From assembly GCF_000002995.4 (NCBI RefSeq), contig NW_025062478.1, positions 1,860,001 to 1,924,000 on the forward strand: a stretch of DNA of 64,000 bases. Direction: 5' to 3'. The DNA comes from Brugia malayi (lineage: Eukaryota > Nematoda > Chromadorea > Rhabditida > Onchocercidae). Shown piece after piece: positions 1-14,769 of the stretch. Below the pieces are notes generated by a model. It made no database searches, was not told the DNA's origin, and saw only the letters and a list, made by a program, of their open reading frames with translations. The translations under genes and the position numbers were made by a program. Position 1 is the stretch's first letter, and each line of letters starts with the position of its first letter.

Positions 1-2660
1 AAACGTGACAAAAAAAAATTTGCCTTCTAAGCATTTGATCGAATTTGTTTAAAAATTTTGACTTGCAATTCGGATGGCAAAATAAAGAAATGAAGAATGA
101 ACAAATTAACAAAAAGCATGCAGTTGATAAAATACAAGAAAACGCATGCATTAACAGTAAATATTGTCGTAGTGAACAAGTTAATATGCAACAAGCAATA
201 ACCAAAATTAATCCAAAATATCAGCTATTATAGCAGAAGTGAAATTAATTAAAAAAAAGCATGCAGTCAATAAAATGCAAAGAAAAACGTATGCATTAGC
301 GACAAATGGAAGTTAAAAGAGCATGAAATTAGTAGAGACTTCAAAAACAATGTTAAAAGAAAAAGACTCGAGACTGCAATTATATAAAATATTATAGTAA
401 TGGAAAGCATGCAACAAGTTAAGCGAAAAAAAAACAAAGTAAATTAAGTAGAAGCATTTAAATTCGATTACAAAACCTGCTTGAAATTAATGCCAAAAAA
501 CAATTTCTGTTGATTCAAAGAATTTAAACAATTTCATAAATTAAAAAACCAAAAAAAAAAAAAAAAAAAGAGAACTAAGATAATCTAATTCGAAAATAGA
601 AAATTTAAATATCAAAATAACTCCAAAAAAAAAAATTCCGAAAATTTTCAGGCAATTTTAAAGTTATTTTAACTTCTTTTTATTGCTTGATAATCTTAAA
701 ATACTTTTCTATTAATTGCCGGTTTCCCTGTGAATTCGTTCTTCCATAGTCGAGCTAGTTATTGCTTACAGATTTTGACATCATCAAATTACTGCTACAT
801 TTGTAACACTATACTCGGTAATAAATGCATGGATGATATTTCTGCTTTGTTTTGCACTATTAATAATTAACACTTTAAGTATATAACTAAAAAAGAAGTC
901 AGGTAAAGTATATGGTTAATAAAAGAGTAAGGTAATTAGTTGTAAGTCAATAGTTAAATGAGCTGGGAAGAATAAGATTCGACAAGAATATTTGTTGAAG
1001 TAAATGAAACCGACATGTAAAGATGTTGACAAGTCAATTCTATTAGAAAATCTGATGAAGAATATAATTATCAAAGTTCACTGGTAATTTTCACCTGCCA
1101 TTTTTGTGATGAGTGAATCTGTTTTCAAGTTTTATATGCTATTCAGGATGACTATCTTCTGAAATTTCATATCTAAAGGATTGGTTGATCCTGATGTTTG
1201 TTTTCAAATGTATTATATGGAATAGAGGTTATGCTTATTCTACTGCAGCAACTGTAATTACGAATTGGAGGATGAAAAATTTTTATTTCAAATATACAAG
1301 AATTTAAGTATTACATTTGTTACAGGAAGCTTCTGACAGGATCCAAATAAGTGTCAGATGTGTGAAAAACTGGACAGAAATCCCGGAAGTATAACCTAGA
1401 AAGATGCGAATTTTATAGAATTCTTATTAAGAAATGGTTTTTTCGTCAATAAAAAAATCTTGTGAATGAAGAAATTACCTGTATTAAACTGCCTAAATGA
1501 CTTTCTGGAAAGGTCCAGTTATTCAGATACGGCAAAAAGATACGTTCTAATTCAACTATTGTATTCGATTCGATTAACACCATATTTACCATTGGGTATA
1601 CAAAACACAGAGAAAATGAAAAAATTTGGAAAACAAGAAGGCTAAGATAGTCTAATTTGCAAATAGAAAATTCAAATATCGTATTAACTCCAGAAAAAGA
1701 AGAAATGAAAATTCCGAAAATCTAATAATTCAAATAAAACCTAAATAATTTCAAAAAACAAGGGGAGAAGTTTGAACTTGAACGCAATTCACGAAGAAAA
1801 AATTAAAAGAGCAAAAATTCAAAAATAAATGTTAAACATTATAACAATAATCAAAATTTTCAGCAAACAAAAATAACGGCTGAAATAATATAAAAGTTAA
1901 AAATAAACGATAGTTGTGAAGGATTTAAAAAACAAAAAAAAAAAGTTATTAATAATAATTATATATCGAATCATCAGATGAGGTCCATATGTACTGTCGA
2001 TATTAAATGGAACGAAAGTATGTAATAGGAAGTGGAATTTCAAGAAAGGGATCATGCCTAAATTATTCACAACATTACTTGAGTGAAAAAATAGTAAAAT
2101 ATAACAATAAATTTTTAATAAAAGTTAGCTGATCACAAAGAGTTAGTGAAGGAAACAAAAAATAAAAAAGGAAGAAAGAGTGATTTCAAATTGATTTGAT
2201 CTAAAACAAGCTATGTTCCATTTTCCAATGGCAAAATAAAGAAATTCCCTTTTATAAGCATTTTGATTTTACTTAGTCACTGCAGACAATAAATGAGATA
2301 TGCAAGTGTAAAACAGTTACAAAATACTTCGAAATCAATTGTTCTTACACCTAAATCAAACAAAAAAGCTTTTTTTCAATTTTATTCTTCTCTAATTTTT
2401 ATTTTTTTGCTTTTTTGTTTTGCCTTTTTTTTTAATCTTTTTGCCACTTTTCCTTGCATTTTTTTAATTTTTGTTTTTTTCCGTTTTTCTTATTTTTTCT
2501 GCTTTGTTTTGCATTTTTTTTTTTCAATTTTCTCTTTTTTTTTTATTTTTTTCACTTTTTCTTTTTCTTTTTTTGTTTTTTCTTTGTTTTTGTTTTTCTT
2601 ATCCTTTTGATTTTTTTTTGAACCATTTTTTTATTTTTTCCTGTTTTTCTTTTTGCATTT
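1..2660. other. AT-rich DNA without a recognisable gene
   Basis: I see no supportable gene here. A 62-codon ORF at 45-233 has no recognisable domain and lies in poly-A-rich DNA. Two weak direct-repeat pairs are visible. One carries the GCATGCAGT core at about 100-160 and again at about 245-310. The other carries the block AATAGAAAATTTAAATATC and its surroundings at about 575-655 and, diverged, at about 1640-1725. From about 2350 to 2720 the plus strand is almost pure T with scattered C; its apparent Phe-rich ORFs are compositional artefacts. Confidence 0.6.
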
Positions 2661-2661
2661 T

Positions 2662-3550
2662 TTAACAATTTCTTCTACTTTTTTGTTTTCCGAATTTTTT
2701 CTTTTTTAATACTTTCATTTTTGTTTGGTTTTTGCATTTATATTTTTTGAATATTATTAACCCGCTTAGACATATTTCATTGGATAGAGGATGGAGAACT
2801 GAAGCAAACAACGAATGGTTGACCGTGTGAGGAAGACCGATTGACCTGAAACAAAAAAAAAAAATCACTGATTGAAAAACTATGAGATAATCATTCAATT
2901 TCAATTATAGTTATTCAATTTTTCGTTTTTAACATTTAAATCTTGCTTTTTAAGTGGTACCAATTTCTTACCTGAAATGAAGAGGTGATGAGCATCCTCT
3001 TCTCTCCCCACAGAGCCAGTTTTTTTTATCTGTTTTTCGCTGATTATTGCCACACATGTCCTCGGAAACCAGTTGAGGACATGAAGTTCCACCGCTGCCG
3101 TTCTGTATGCGACCGTAAATCAAGATGGCAGCAAGAGATGATAGCCACAACGGGCGCAAAAGCCTGGAATATGTATGATTAATGAGTCTACTGGCTTTTA
3201 AATGAATCAATGTAGAAACATCTTTAAAAACTAAATGAAAATTCTATTTCAAAACACTTACCATTTTGCCTGTATTGTCTTTGAGGCTTGAATACGTCAC
3301 TCTTTCAGTTTCTAACTGTTTGCCGTAAATACGCTGAAAATAGAAATTATAAGAGAACATTGTTGCACAAATTGTTGTTAGAATATCGAATGAATCGATT
3401 TTGGTGAAGTTCATAAGATTTTATCACGAAGAGATCAAAATATATTATATTTTCTCCCACAAATTACAGACATATAATCATTTCCAAAGTTATTAAAATT
3501 ATAAATTACCCGTTTTATTGTTCTCTTCTCCTTGAGCCACTGTGTATGGT
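2662..3550 (-). CDS. Candidate multi-exon gene, product unknown
   Basis: Four minus-strand blocks join with compatible phases. Block 1 ends at a GT donor near 3510 and reads ...QWLKEKRTIKR. Block 2 is 3262-3333 (RIYGKQLETERVTYSSLKDN...), with a TTTTCAG acceptor and a GTAAGT donor. Block 3 could be 2972-3102, with a weak CATACAG acceptor and a strong CAG/GTAAGA donor. Block 4 runs from 2845 (TTTCAG acceptor) to a stop near 2662. Base composition is less AT-rich than the flanks. The start is not resolved, the block 3 acceptor is a choice among several, and the end of block 4 runs into low-complexity Lys-rich sequence. I recognise no domain. It could also be the remains of a gene. Confidence 0.3.
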
Positions 3551-3559
3551 TCTGTCTGG

Positions 3560-5297
3560 GGCACTTTCAACTCCTTTCGGAGTTGCTTTGAATGATCATT
3601 TAAATTATCTGGGTGAAGTTCGTTCATTATTAATGAATATTTCAAACTATTCAACAAAAATTCTACAATTTTATCATTATTCTACAATCATATCATTGAT
3701 AAAAAATATTGAAGAAACCTCAGAAATTTTTGTTTCGGCATAAAAAAGTGATATGTTAAATATTTTAAAAGAAAATCAAACATACGTTTTGTTCGAGTTT
3801 TTCAATGATTTTTTTATTATTTAATTGGGTTTTTTTATAAATAATATATATTCCAATTAATACTTTCACAAAAAAATGATTTAATTTTAAATATACTGTA
3901 ATTTTTCAAAATGCTTAAACAAATATAAATTTTTTAACTTTTATTTTATATCATAAAATGATTTTGTCTTGATTGGATAAAAACTGCATGGATAATATGA
4001 ATATATAATTCATAATTCATTACTATCACTTTAATTAATATTGTTGCTTACATAATTTTTACACCTTTTACGATATTTTGTGAGAAAAACGTGATAAACG
4101 TTAAAAGTGGTTTAAAATCTTACAATAAAAAAATGAGTTTTCCAGTTTTTCATTTGAAAAAAAATGGGAGAAATTTCAAAAAGTTATGCCTTTTATCAAT
4201 TATTCTTTCATTTATTAATAATATTTCAAAACTGTAAGAAGAAGAAAGAAGAAGGAATTTTTCGTCCTTGAAATTGTTACAACTACTAGAAATCATAGTT
4301 TATCTTTCTTTTCTGTTAATTAATCCCTTTTCTTTTCTTACTGATTGGATAAATAGGAAAATTTTCATACAATTATTTAACCACAGTTTCTGTTTGTTTT
4401 ATATTTAAGTATAATTCTATTTTCAGTTTTTCTATAATTTCAATAAATATTTAAAATATCATTTATGTGTTCACTTTACTTTATTAAGTTCTTTTAATGC
4501 TTTTTGTGATATTTTAAGTTAAAACAAATGATATATAATAAAAATATGATATGATAGATATGACAAGATCTATTGAAGTAATTTTTTCCGTTTTTTTTTT
4601 TTTTTTTTTTTTGTCTTATGAAACTTCATGGTAAATATGAAAATTATAAATTATTATCTTTCCTTTCCTTGTTGCTAAAATTTTTTTTTTCGAAAAAATA
4701 AGAAAAAATTATGATAATTATATTTAATAAATTGTTACTGCAATTATGTAATGATTTCTAATGATCTGTAATTGTTACTTGAGGAGGCATTTTTGATTAT
4801 TAAAATTTGAAGCATATCAACAATGAATATGTAAATCTTCGGATTTTTCACACATGAGCAATTCCATTCTTATATAAACCTTATAAAAAACTTTCAAAAA
4901 AAAGCAAAAAAAGAAGGGGAAAATTTTCACTGAGAATGAATAGTAATAGTAATATAATAACATTAAATTACAACATAAAATCTCTCGACATAATGCTACA
5001 AATTATCAAAATTTAAAATTAAACAAAACTTTCTAAATTTATGCTTTAATATGGAAGACAAATAATTAGAAGATAAAAATTTAAGATTTATTTTACAATA
5101 AATTAATTTGTAAATAACAACAAAAACATGCAAAAAAAGGAATGGTCAATAAACATATCTAAACATCATATACAAACAATTAAAGCTATACATGATAAAA
5201 AAAAACGAAATGCTCGTGTACTACAAAATATAATAATGGAAGATGAAATATTATTCATAAAAAGAACAATCTTTTTGTTAAAATTATAGAATATTAT
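3560..5297. other. Intergenic AT-rich DNA
   Basis: No gene is visible between the weak candidate to the left and the 3' end of the muscarinic receptor gene. The stretch holds homopolymer runs, including about 20 T near 4592-4612, and scattered short ORFs with no coding character. Confidence 0.6.
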
Positions 5298-5303
5298 TTT
5301 ATT
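5298..5303 (-). terminator. Polyadenylation signal of the muscarinic receptor gene
   Basis: An AATAAA hexamer on the minus strand about 55 nt beyond the receptor stop codon. It is the nearest canonical hexamer. In DNA this AT-rich the match alone is weak; the position supports it. Confidence 0.45.
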
Positions 5304-5357
5304 TACGATTAATAAGAGGTTAAAAAAGTTTCATTTTTCTTTCTTCACACCTCATTG

Positions 5358-8300
5358 TTAACTTCGATTCAAAAATGCCATTTTGCTTAAGCCAAGGACA
5401 TTCTGTCGTTTCCAATTTCCCGTTAAAATTCGCATATAAGTTAGACGAAATCGTGGATTACAAAAAGCATAACAAAATGGATTTATCGTTGAATTGATGT
5501 AGCATAAAAAGTATGCAATATGAAAATATACCGCCGGAATGGAATCTTTATAAAATGCTTCCCAGCATACAATAACTGAAAAATAAAATGTACGTATAAA
5601 TATGATTGTTAGTAATTCATTTCATTTATGAATAGTTCATTTTTTTCTGTAACGAAAATATTAATTAATTTTGTGGATAATAATTATATATGTATTATAA
5701 ATACTTGTCATTTTTTCTAATTAAAGTATTGAAATGATTTCTTTGTACAAAACAGAAAAGGAATAAAATGCTTAGAATTTTTAGAATTGTATGAATAATT
5801 TTAAAATTTCTTATGTTTGTATGTATTAAAAAAGTAATAATAATATATATTTTGGAATAAAAAAAAAATAGAAAAATAATATTTTGGAATGAAAAAAAAA
5901 AAAACATGAAGCAAATTCTATCAAATGTTTTCGAAATTTCACAATGTATATCACTTTAAAAGTTTATTAGTGGTGAAATTTATTAATTGATTTTAAATCA
6001 TTGAGAGATTTCAAAAACAAATAATTTCGAAAATTATTGTCAAATTTAACGAAAATTTTGATTCATTTCATTATTTATTTTGCAACTTCATGAATACACA
6101 GATGTATTCAGCTTTGAAAACGCAACAACAACAAAAAAAAATAAAAAACTTACCATCAATTTTTTGTAACATTTTTCTATCTTTTCTTAATTAATTAATG
6201 ATATAGCAGTGGAAAATTGCGCATGCAACAAATAAATGATGAAAAAAAAAGTGAAGCTTAATTTTGAAATTCGAAATTTGCTAATTTAAGATGATCAAAC
6301 AATGCTAAGTTTTGAAGCTAGCTTAATTTATGATTTTAAAATTTCAGTATTTCGACGCAAATTCAAGAACTTGTTCAATAATCGATGAATAAGTGCGCAT
6401 TTCCGGCAATAAATTAACTATATAGACTAAACTGTGCAAAGTTCAGAAGGTAATTCAATTTATCATTTTAGAGTTTAACATTTAGAAAAAATTCGAGAGT
6501 TTAATTAATAATTAAGTAACGAAAGTAAGCATTTCCAGTACTGAATTAACCATATGAGCTATCACCTTTTTTTGCTTTGTTAATATAAATGAGAAGTAAT
6601 TATTGATAAGTTTAACTAATTAAAATGAATATTATTCACCATTGTAAGGCGTCCAAGTAATAATAAATGCTAATAAAATGGCGGAAAGTGTTTTTGCTGC
6701 TTTACTTTCTTGCTTTCTTTCATTTTTTCTGCGTTCCTTCTCACTTTTTCGTTGCTCGTTAAATAATTTGCTGAAATTATTTGCTTAAAAGGCATTATAA
6801 AGTTTTACTACAAAAAAAGTAAACTTAAATATTATAAAATTTTATCATTTTCATAGTAAACAGCAATAATTAACTAAACAAGTGATCAATAAATAGTTAA
6901 TTATTCCATATACATTCATTTTTAATTAGCTATTCACACTAATTCTTATCAAAAGTTCAAAAAAGGAAACGATTAACTAGTATCTAAAAATAATTCACCA
7001 CCCTAAATTTAAAATAAAATTTCTTGAAATTTACAATACTCTCTTACTTGGCTAAAATAGTTCCATTTAAAAGTTGTTGAGAAACCATATTTTTACGAAC
7101 ATCTTCTATTCTGTCCGTTCCAGAGCGTGATAATCTTTAAAAGAAAACAGCTAATTTAAATTTGATTATGAATTTGATAAGAAGTACTAAAAATCACAAT
7201 GAAAGAAAATATGGCTTAATTCAAATACACTTAAATGTTATCTGTTAAATTAAGTTAATTAATTTTATTAATTTAGTAATGAATAAAGTAATTCTTTAAT
7301 AAATGAATAAAATTAATTTATTTTAATTTAGCAAAGAAAAAAATAATGAAGAAAAATTCCTCATTCATTTGCCAATTCAGCAATTTAAGAATAAGGATAA
7401 ATGATTGATTGCTGATATGAGGATAAACTTGGATTAATGATTAATTTATAAAGAATCATGACTTCGTTAATAAATTAGTAAATAATGATTCTTTTTTTTT
7501 AGAAAAAAAAAACAGGAAAATGAAAAAGAATTAGAAATATACTCAGAAATATCCGAATCGCACGATGAAAGACGTATACGTGACTGTCCTTGCTCGCTAT
7601 CTTTTAATTCAATTAAAACAGTATATGTGGAAGATTTATCTTTACGTGAAATTCGATCACCTGCAGGTGATATTGTTTCCGTTAATAAACTGTTACTTTC
7701 CTGCAATATTTTACTTCAAAAAAAAAGCGAAATATTTTTTAAATCTTATTTATATGTCAATCAGTAAAATAGTATCAGAATAAATGACAAAAAAAAGTAG
7801 TAGTAAAATTAGATTTTTATATTTGCAATCGTTAATTCATAATTTTGTTCATTAACGGATGTTGCATCGATCATATTTAGGATACTGCCAGATATGATAA
7901 TTTGATAACAAATTTTACGTGAAATTTAGTCAATCAATTTTAGTAGGAAAAAAAAAAAGAAACAAAGCAAAATTAACGATAAAATATTCACACGATTATT
8001 TCAGAAAAAATTAATAATATTAAAATATAGGTATGATTATTATGGTTTATCATTGATATAGGTTAATTAACCTGATTAATTAAGCTTGCTTGTGGTGATC
8101 GTTTTAAACGATTTTGTGCACTGTAATATCGGATATAATTACTGCTTGCTACTGAGACTTCATCTGGACCAATTTGTTGAACATCGCCGCCACTTTCTTC
8201 CATTGAGCTACCAACGGTTTTTTCATGAAAAATCCGTAAACAACAATTTTGCTTTCTCACTATCCTAAAATTCATTTTAAAATGTTTGTTTAATAATAAA

Positions 8301-11300
8301 ATGTTTGAAAATAAAAAAAAAATGCTAAAAATGTATGAATTAATTAAATGATTAATTTACTTTGATGAAAAATTTGGTAATGAATTTTTCGTTCGTCCAA
8401 CGAAAGAATTTTTGGTTGAATTTGTTGATGCATTTGACTGTGCTTTCTTCTTATCTTTCCTATGCTGATTCTGCAATAATTAATGCATAAATGTTTTTAA
8501 TTTTACATTTCTGATAAACATTTCTGATAAAATTTCTGATAAACATTTTATTCATTAGAAAAACGAAAAAATTTTATTAGTATTATCAATTTGTTAATTG
8601 GTTTTGATCAAAAAAAGAAGAAATAAAAGTAAAATGAATTAGCTATTGTTTCAACTAATAAACTAACAGAAATAAACATGCAAAATTTGAAGTTTGCTAA
8701 TATAGAATAATATGATAGCACACTAAGAATTAATATTAATTAAATCAGAATGTATTACTGCCATTTATTGTTATTGTTACTATCATTTATTATTGTTGTT
8801 ATTACCATTATTATTATCACTAGTATTATATTAATATTGATACCTGGCCAGCTTGCAAAAGGCACATATCTTTTTGTTGCTTTTTTGTTTCATAATATAC
8901 TCGTGAATATAATATAATCATAATTACAAGAGGTAACCAAAATGCAGCAATTGTTGTACCAACAGAAGCAAATTGATTCGTTTCAATAAATTGTATAACG
9001 CAACGGTCAGGATGAGTAAATCGACCTAAATTAAGCAAATTTTAATTTTAATTACTGTGAAATTTGCAAGATTTTTATTTAAAGCTTGTTAAATAAACGA
9101 GTGTACTATTACAGTTTTGTTTTAAACAGAAAAAACTTTATATATGATCAATTTATAAATTAAAGTGATAAACTCTTGGTGGAAAAAAGAGGAATAATTT
9201 ATGAAATGATAATTTTTTACAATAAATCATTTGTATTTTCATTACATTTACTTTAGGCAAGGAAATAAATAAAATGGAAAATTAACAATTTGTTTTTAGT
9301 AAACTTTAAAAATTAAAAATACCTTCAATATAAGGCCAACTAATAATCCATGGTGGCCAAAGCAGAGCTGAAGCAATATAAGTACTGGCTATCATCAAGA
9401 ATGCTTTCTTTGCAGTTCTTCTATAAATAGCAAATTGTTGGGAAAATAATATATATTTTCTTGGATGAAAATACTTTAAATTTATTTTTTTTTTTTTAAT
9501 AATAATAAATAATTTTAAGAGGAATTTGGAAGAAAATTAGAAGCAGAATGAATGGGAATAAATTTTCTAAATTTAAGTTTGAATAAATTTTTGACAAATG
9601 ATGAAAAACCTTACTTTTTCAGTATGGTGTAATTAATATTTAAAAAAAAAAAAAAAAATGAATAAACCTTGGACGATAAGTTAATGGCCTAGTAACAGAG
9701 AAATAACGATCAAATGAAATAAGCAATAAATTGAGCACAGATGCATTACACATCATATAATCGAGACATAACCAAAATTGGCACATTGCATAGCCTAAAC
9801 CCCAAACAGTATCAGCGGCCATATAGTATGTCATAACTGGGATCGATACTATCCCTGAAATTCTTTTTTTCTTTTTCTCTTTTTTAAAAAATGAAACATT
9901 GTTTATATAAGTTAGACTTCATATAATAATACTAGCAATCATATAATTTATTATTATTTGGTTTGATACTAATCTTTAAAAATATTTTTTCGTTATTTTT
10001 TGCTCAAAATAATTGAAAAATGATGCTTGCATAACGTTAAATACAAATAACAAATAATATATCATTACTGGCATCAATACTAATCCTGAAATTTTTCATT
10101 TCTTTCTTCTTTTGGCCAAGATTATTGGCAAAATGAGACATAACCTAAACTTTAAACAGTAACAATAATTACTACAATTAATAATTTTTTTTTTTTTTTT
10201 TTTTTTGAGGATTATTCAAAAATGAATAGAATATTTTGAATATAAATATTTTTAAGATTAATTTTTATATTTACAATCAAAAATATGAAATGATAGAGTT
10301 GAAAAATTATTGAAATTCAAGAATATTCGTCCTATCATCTTATGATTCATCTGGGAATTTAACCCAAATTGCACTGTTAGGCTTTCAGCGGTGAAAAAAA
10401 AAAATGAAAAATATGAAAAGATATGATTTAGGCTAAATTTGTTTCGTTATTTAAGACTTTGACAAAGAAAAAATATTTTTTTTTTTTATTTTTCTACATT
10501 TCTTTCTGTTTCAAATTCAATGAAAATAAATTTGTTTCAAAATATTAATAATTAATTTGAAATTTTTTTTTTTTTTTGTTTTTGGTAAAATTTGTCTGTT
10601 TATCATTGATTTAGTTTTTCTTTTTTAAATTGGTCATGCAGTAATAATTGGTTTTCCAAAGACATATTTAAGTATGATGCATATCTTTACTTTCTATTTT
10701 TAAGAATTAAGGCTCACTTTGTTTCATAAAAAAATTTTTATTCTTTTTGTATTTGCTAAAGATAAAAAAAAAAATTTCCAAAGAAAAATTATGAAAATAT
10801 CATCGAAACATTTTATTTCCAAAAATGTGAAGAGAAAAACTGAAAAAGTTTTTTCTACGAAATTTAAAAAATAGGTTGAATAAGAATGATAAAATTTTAG
10901 ATGAGAACTAGATAAACAACAAATAGACAAGAATATCTTAGTAATTTTACTTAATAATTTGTCTTCTAAACTATTCAAATGATTAATAGAATTTAGATGT
11001 ATTTAAAAGTTGAACCTTAAAATTCAGATGAGCCATTTAAACAAATTATTAGTTCATATATGTTAGAAATTTTTATTACTTCTAATAGAAATTTTTCTTT
11101 TTTAAATATTTAATAGTTTTGAAAAATATTTGATAAATCTAATTGTACAAATTATGATGTCTTTTTTTTTTTTTCGTTTTCTTAAATTTTTTTCTTTTCA
11201 AATAAATGCTAAATACATTTTTCTTTTTAATTTTATTAAGTTTAAATTTAAAATGAAAAAAAAAAAAAAAAATAAAAAATGATCATTGGTAGAAAATAAA

Positions 11301-14300
11301 AGAGAAAAAAGAAATCAATACCAATAGCAATATCAGCAACAGCAAGACTGAATAAAAAATAATTACTGATTGTTTGCAATTGCTTGTCAATTTTGAAGCT
11401 TACCATAACCATCAAATTACCACCTGTTGTTAAGAAAGCAAATACACTTCCAATTGCTATGATACATATAAATCTGTAATAGAATTAATCATAATTTTAA
11501 TTTTGAAAAAAATTAAATTTTAATCTAATAAATTTACATATTTTTATCATTGATTTGTAATACATTGAGTGAATGAATGAATTAATTATCCATCGAATAT
11601 TTGGCTTTACAATTTTTTGCAGTATTTTTTCTTGAATTCATTAGTATGATTTTAATGAAATTTTAGAATTTTGAAATATTTTCATACGAACTATTATTCA
11701 CTTAAATAACAATAAATTATTTAATTGTTAAATTGAGTAACGGAAACAAGAAGCTAGTTTATGGGTGAAAGTTTTGTTAAATATTGAAAGTCAATTAATT
11801 AAATTAAACTAAAACTTATTTCATATTAATATGTAATAGATACTTATTGCGTCCTATATTATTAAAAAATATATTTTGAGTAAAAATATTTGAATGAATT
11901 AGTAGCGGTAAAACTTATTTGAAACAATATTGAAATAACTTACAAAATTATTTCCTTTTTATGTAAAAGCAAGACTTTTACTATTAATAGTTAATAAATC
12001 ATTTCGGGTAATAAATTTTATCAAACATATGTACGCAAATAAATGATAACATTTGAAATTTTAATTTGAATTATATATATTTTCTTTTATGCTTAAATAA
12101 CTCATAGAAGTTTTTATTGCTCTAAAAAACTGAATCCATTGAATTAATTAAATTAATGATAGAAGTAATAAGACTAAGATAAGTTTACTTTGGATGATCC
12201 AATTTTTGCTGCATATGTTCGATAGTAATATTGGATAACGCTTCATTAGTACGATTAATTATATTATCGTTCATTGATGTTTGCTTGAAATGAGGAGAAG
12301 GTGTTATTGTGTGATTAAAAATAAAATTTAATTCAGATAGCGTTGAACTTTCATCATTATAAGAAGTTGACGATGCAAGCACCTGCAATATTCACCAGAC
12401 AAAAATTATTCTCGAATTTTGTTAAAATTTTAATCACACATTAAGTTGATTCATTTTATTAAAATTAGATGTAAAAGAATTTTAAAGAAAAAAAAGAATA
12501 ATGCATTTATAGTATCATTGTTATTTACTTCATCCTATACAAATTTAATTTTTGAATAAAGTTTAATAATATTTTAGAAATTAGCTGCTATAATTGAAAA
12601 ATTTCTCCATATCTGATTCAGTCTCACTTTGTTACTTTTAGTAAATTCAATTCAATTTAATAATAAGTTAACAGTATTTTATAGATTGAATTAATTCAGT
12701 AGTTGCAATTGAAGCAAAATTTATTGCGTTTAATACTTTAATGTAATTTAGCAAATGTTTAGATTTCATAATTTTAAATTCATTTCAAATATATAAATAT
12801 AAAGTTATTGAATTATGCATGCACGTACGTTGCAAAATAAGCAAAAATGAAAAACAAAAAAAAAAAAATTCATAAAGAAAATAATAATTAAATTAAAAAA
12901 AACAAGAGAGAAAGAAACAGTTAATAAGAATTGAAGTATTAAACTAAAATAATTAATATGGAATGTTTAATAATAATAATTATGAGAAAAAAAAAAGACG
13001 ATGCAGCAAATATTACAACAATAACTTTAAGAGTATAGCCATAAAAAAAAAATGTTTATTTACTATAAGTAAATAGGAAGTGCAAAGGAAATAGTATGAT
13101 TCAAATTTATATTATAAGTGAACTGAAGCATAAATTAACAATTTGCTTTATTCTTACATAACATAACAATAACATTTTTGGCTTTAGCTTCTTTTTTTTC
13201 TTTTCTAGACTTAAGGCTTTTTTTTTTAAAAAAAAAAAGCTTCATTCTTTTTTTTTTTTTTGTTGTTTTTGTTGTTTATAATCACTGATGCTTAACAAAA
13301 TACAGCTAATGATACTACTATACTGCCTTACTAGTTTACCTTTATATATATTTCTTTTGGCAATATTTATCATTTGTTTAACTGAATGGTATATTTATAT
13401 GAATTTTCATCTTTTTTATTCTATCTCACTCAATTAAAACATTACAAGTTCTAAGTAAATATTCTTTATTATTATTATTATTATTATTATCATTATTATT
13501 ACTATTGCTATTAATGTTTCTGTTAATTGTACTTTATTTTCTTTGCTTGTTGCTGTAAAAGTTAATTTTAAAGTATTCAAAGAAAATGTCAAACTGACAA
13601 GTTGATTAATTAATTGGCCAGCTAATAAGTCTAGTTTTCTGTTTTGAAAAATAGCCAAGGCATTCTATAAAAAAAATTTAATCAACAAACTTTATCAGTT
13701 GCCTTTTCTCCTTTTCTCTCTGTTTACCGTTTTTTAAAAAGGCAAAATGAAATATCAGTCAAGAGATTTTTACTCATAGATTTCTATAATTAAGGAAAAA
13801 GAAATTTTAAAATTAAGAGTCATTATTTAATAAATAACTGTAACTGATTAAATAGTGATAGATAATAAAATATTTTCAAAAAATTAGAAAAAATTTTTGC
13901 AAAAAAAAGAACAAATATTTTTTGGAGATATTATTTAATATTTATTTAAAAAAAAAAAAAGTGATATAACAGGAATTAAAATTTTTGTTGAAATAAAGGA
14001 CAAAAAAATAAGAATGAAAATAAAAAGAAAAAAAAACAAAGCGACAATAAGCAATAAAATGTTATGTATTTTCCAGCAAAATTAAACAATGATAAAGGAT
14101 TTTGAATCTTTTGAGGTGTACCTGAAGGTGTAATTAACAACTGTTAAAAGTAATTATCTGTTTAAATTTGATGAAGTCATCAAATTGTAATTAATTGCGC
14201 TTAGCAGGAAGCTATAAAAAAAATCAGATGGTTAAAAAATTTTTCTTCGACAGAACTATGAACAAAAATATGAAAAAATTTTCAAACTGAGTCAAAATTT

Positions 14301-14769
14301 TTTCCACTTTTTATTTCATTGGCAAATTTAACAATTTTTTTAATTACTTAACTTTCACAAATGGCAAAATGTAACAAAGTTAAAATAGACTTGAAAGTTG
14401 AAATAATTACAAGCATATTTTAATCACTAAATTTACACATATTAGAAAATCATAATTTATATTAAGTCAAAGTTAATAATCAATTAAACTTGATAATTAA
14501 AAAAAAAAAATTAGCTTATTAAAAAAAATGCTTAATGTATTAATACGTTGGTATTCAACCATTAATTAGGTTATGTGTAGTTTAATTTAAGATTTTATAA
14601 ATTATTACTTTTAAAGATCAAAAATTTTTTTCTGACTTTTGTCATTTCGGTCAATGGTGAAATAATTATTCACCTGCATAACAATTCGAAATATTTTGGA
14701 ACGAACGAAAGATCCAGGTAATGTACGCAAGATTTGCTCATATGTTGTTGTTGTTGATGATGCCATCAT
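5358..14769 (-). CDS. Muscarinic acetylcholine receptor (gar family GPCR), 12 exons, 601 aa
   Basis: A G-protein-coupled receptor for acetylcholine in the plasma membrane of nerve or muscle. Exons in transcript order: 14674-14769, 12189-12382, 11322-11473, 9668-9854, 9323-9420, 8844-9025, 8361-8470, 8072-8264, 7543-7700, 7048-7134, 6640-6770, 5358-5575. All introns are GT-AG, all phases agree, and the exons sum to 1806 bases with no internal stop. Visible landmarks: N-terminal NHT, NRT and NIT glycosylation sites; GN in TM1 (residues 115-116); [12 protein letters not shown] in TM2; Cys172 and Asp179-Tyr180 in TM3; DRY 196-198; ECL2 Cys251; GTTIAAF in TM5; a Lys/Ser-rich third loop of about 230 residues; TWTPYN (524-529) in TM6; CYINST and NPFCY (561-565) in TM7. 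The start is the first of two adjacent ATGs. The length fits C. elegans GAR-2 and GAR-3; I cannot say which is the ortholog. Confidence 0.93.

Noticed and set aside
2293..2665. Phe-rich ORFs of 60-105 codons
   Set aside because: They read a T-rich tract; overlapping frames give the same kind of product and there is no splice or start context.
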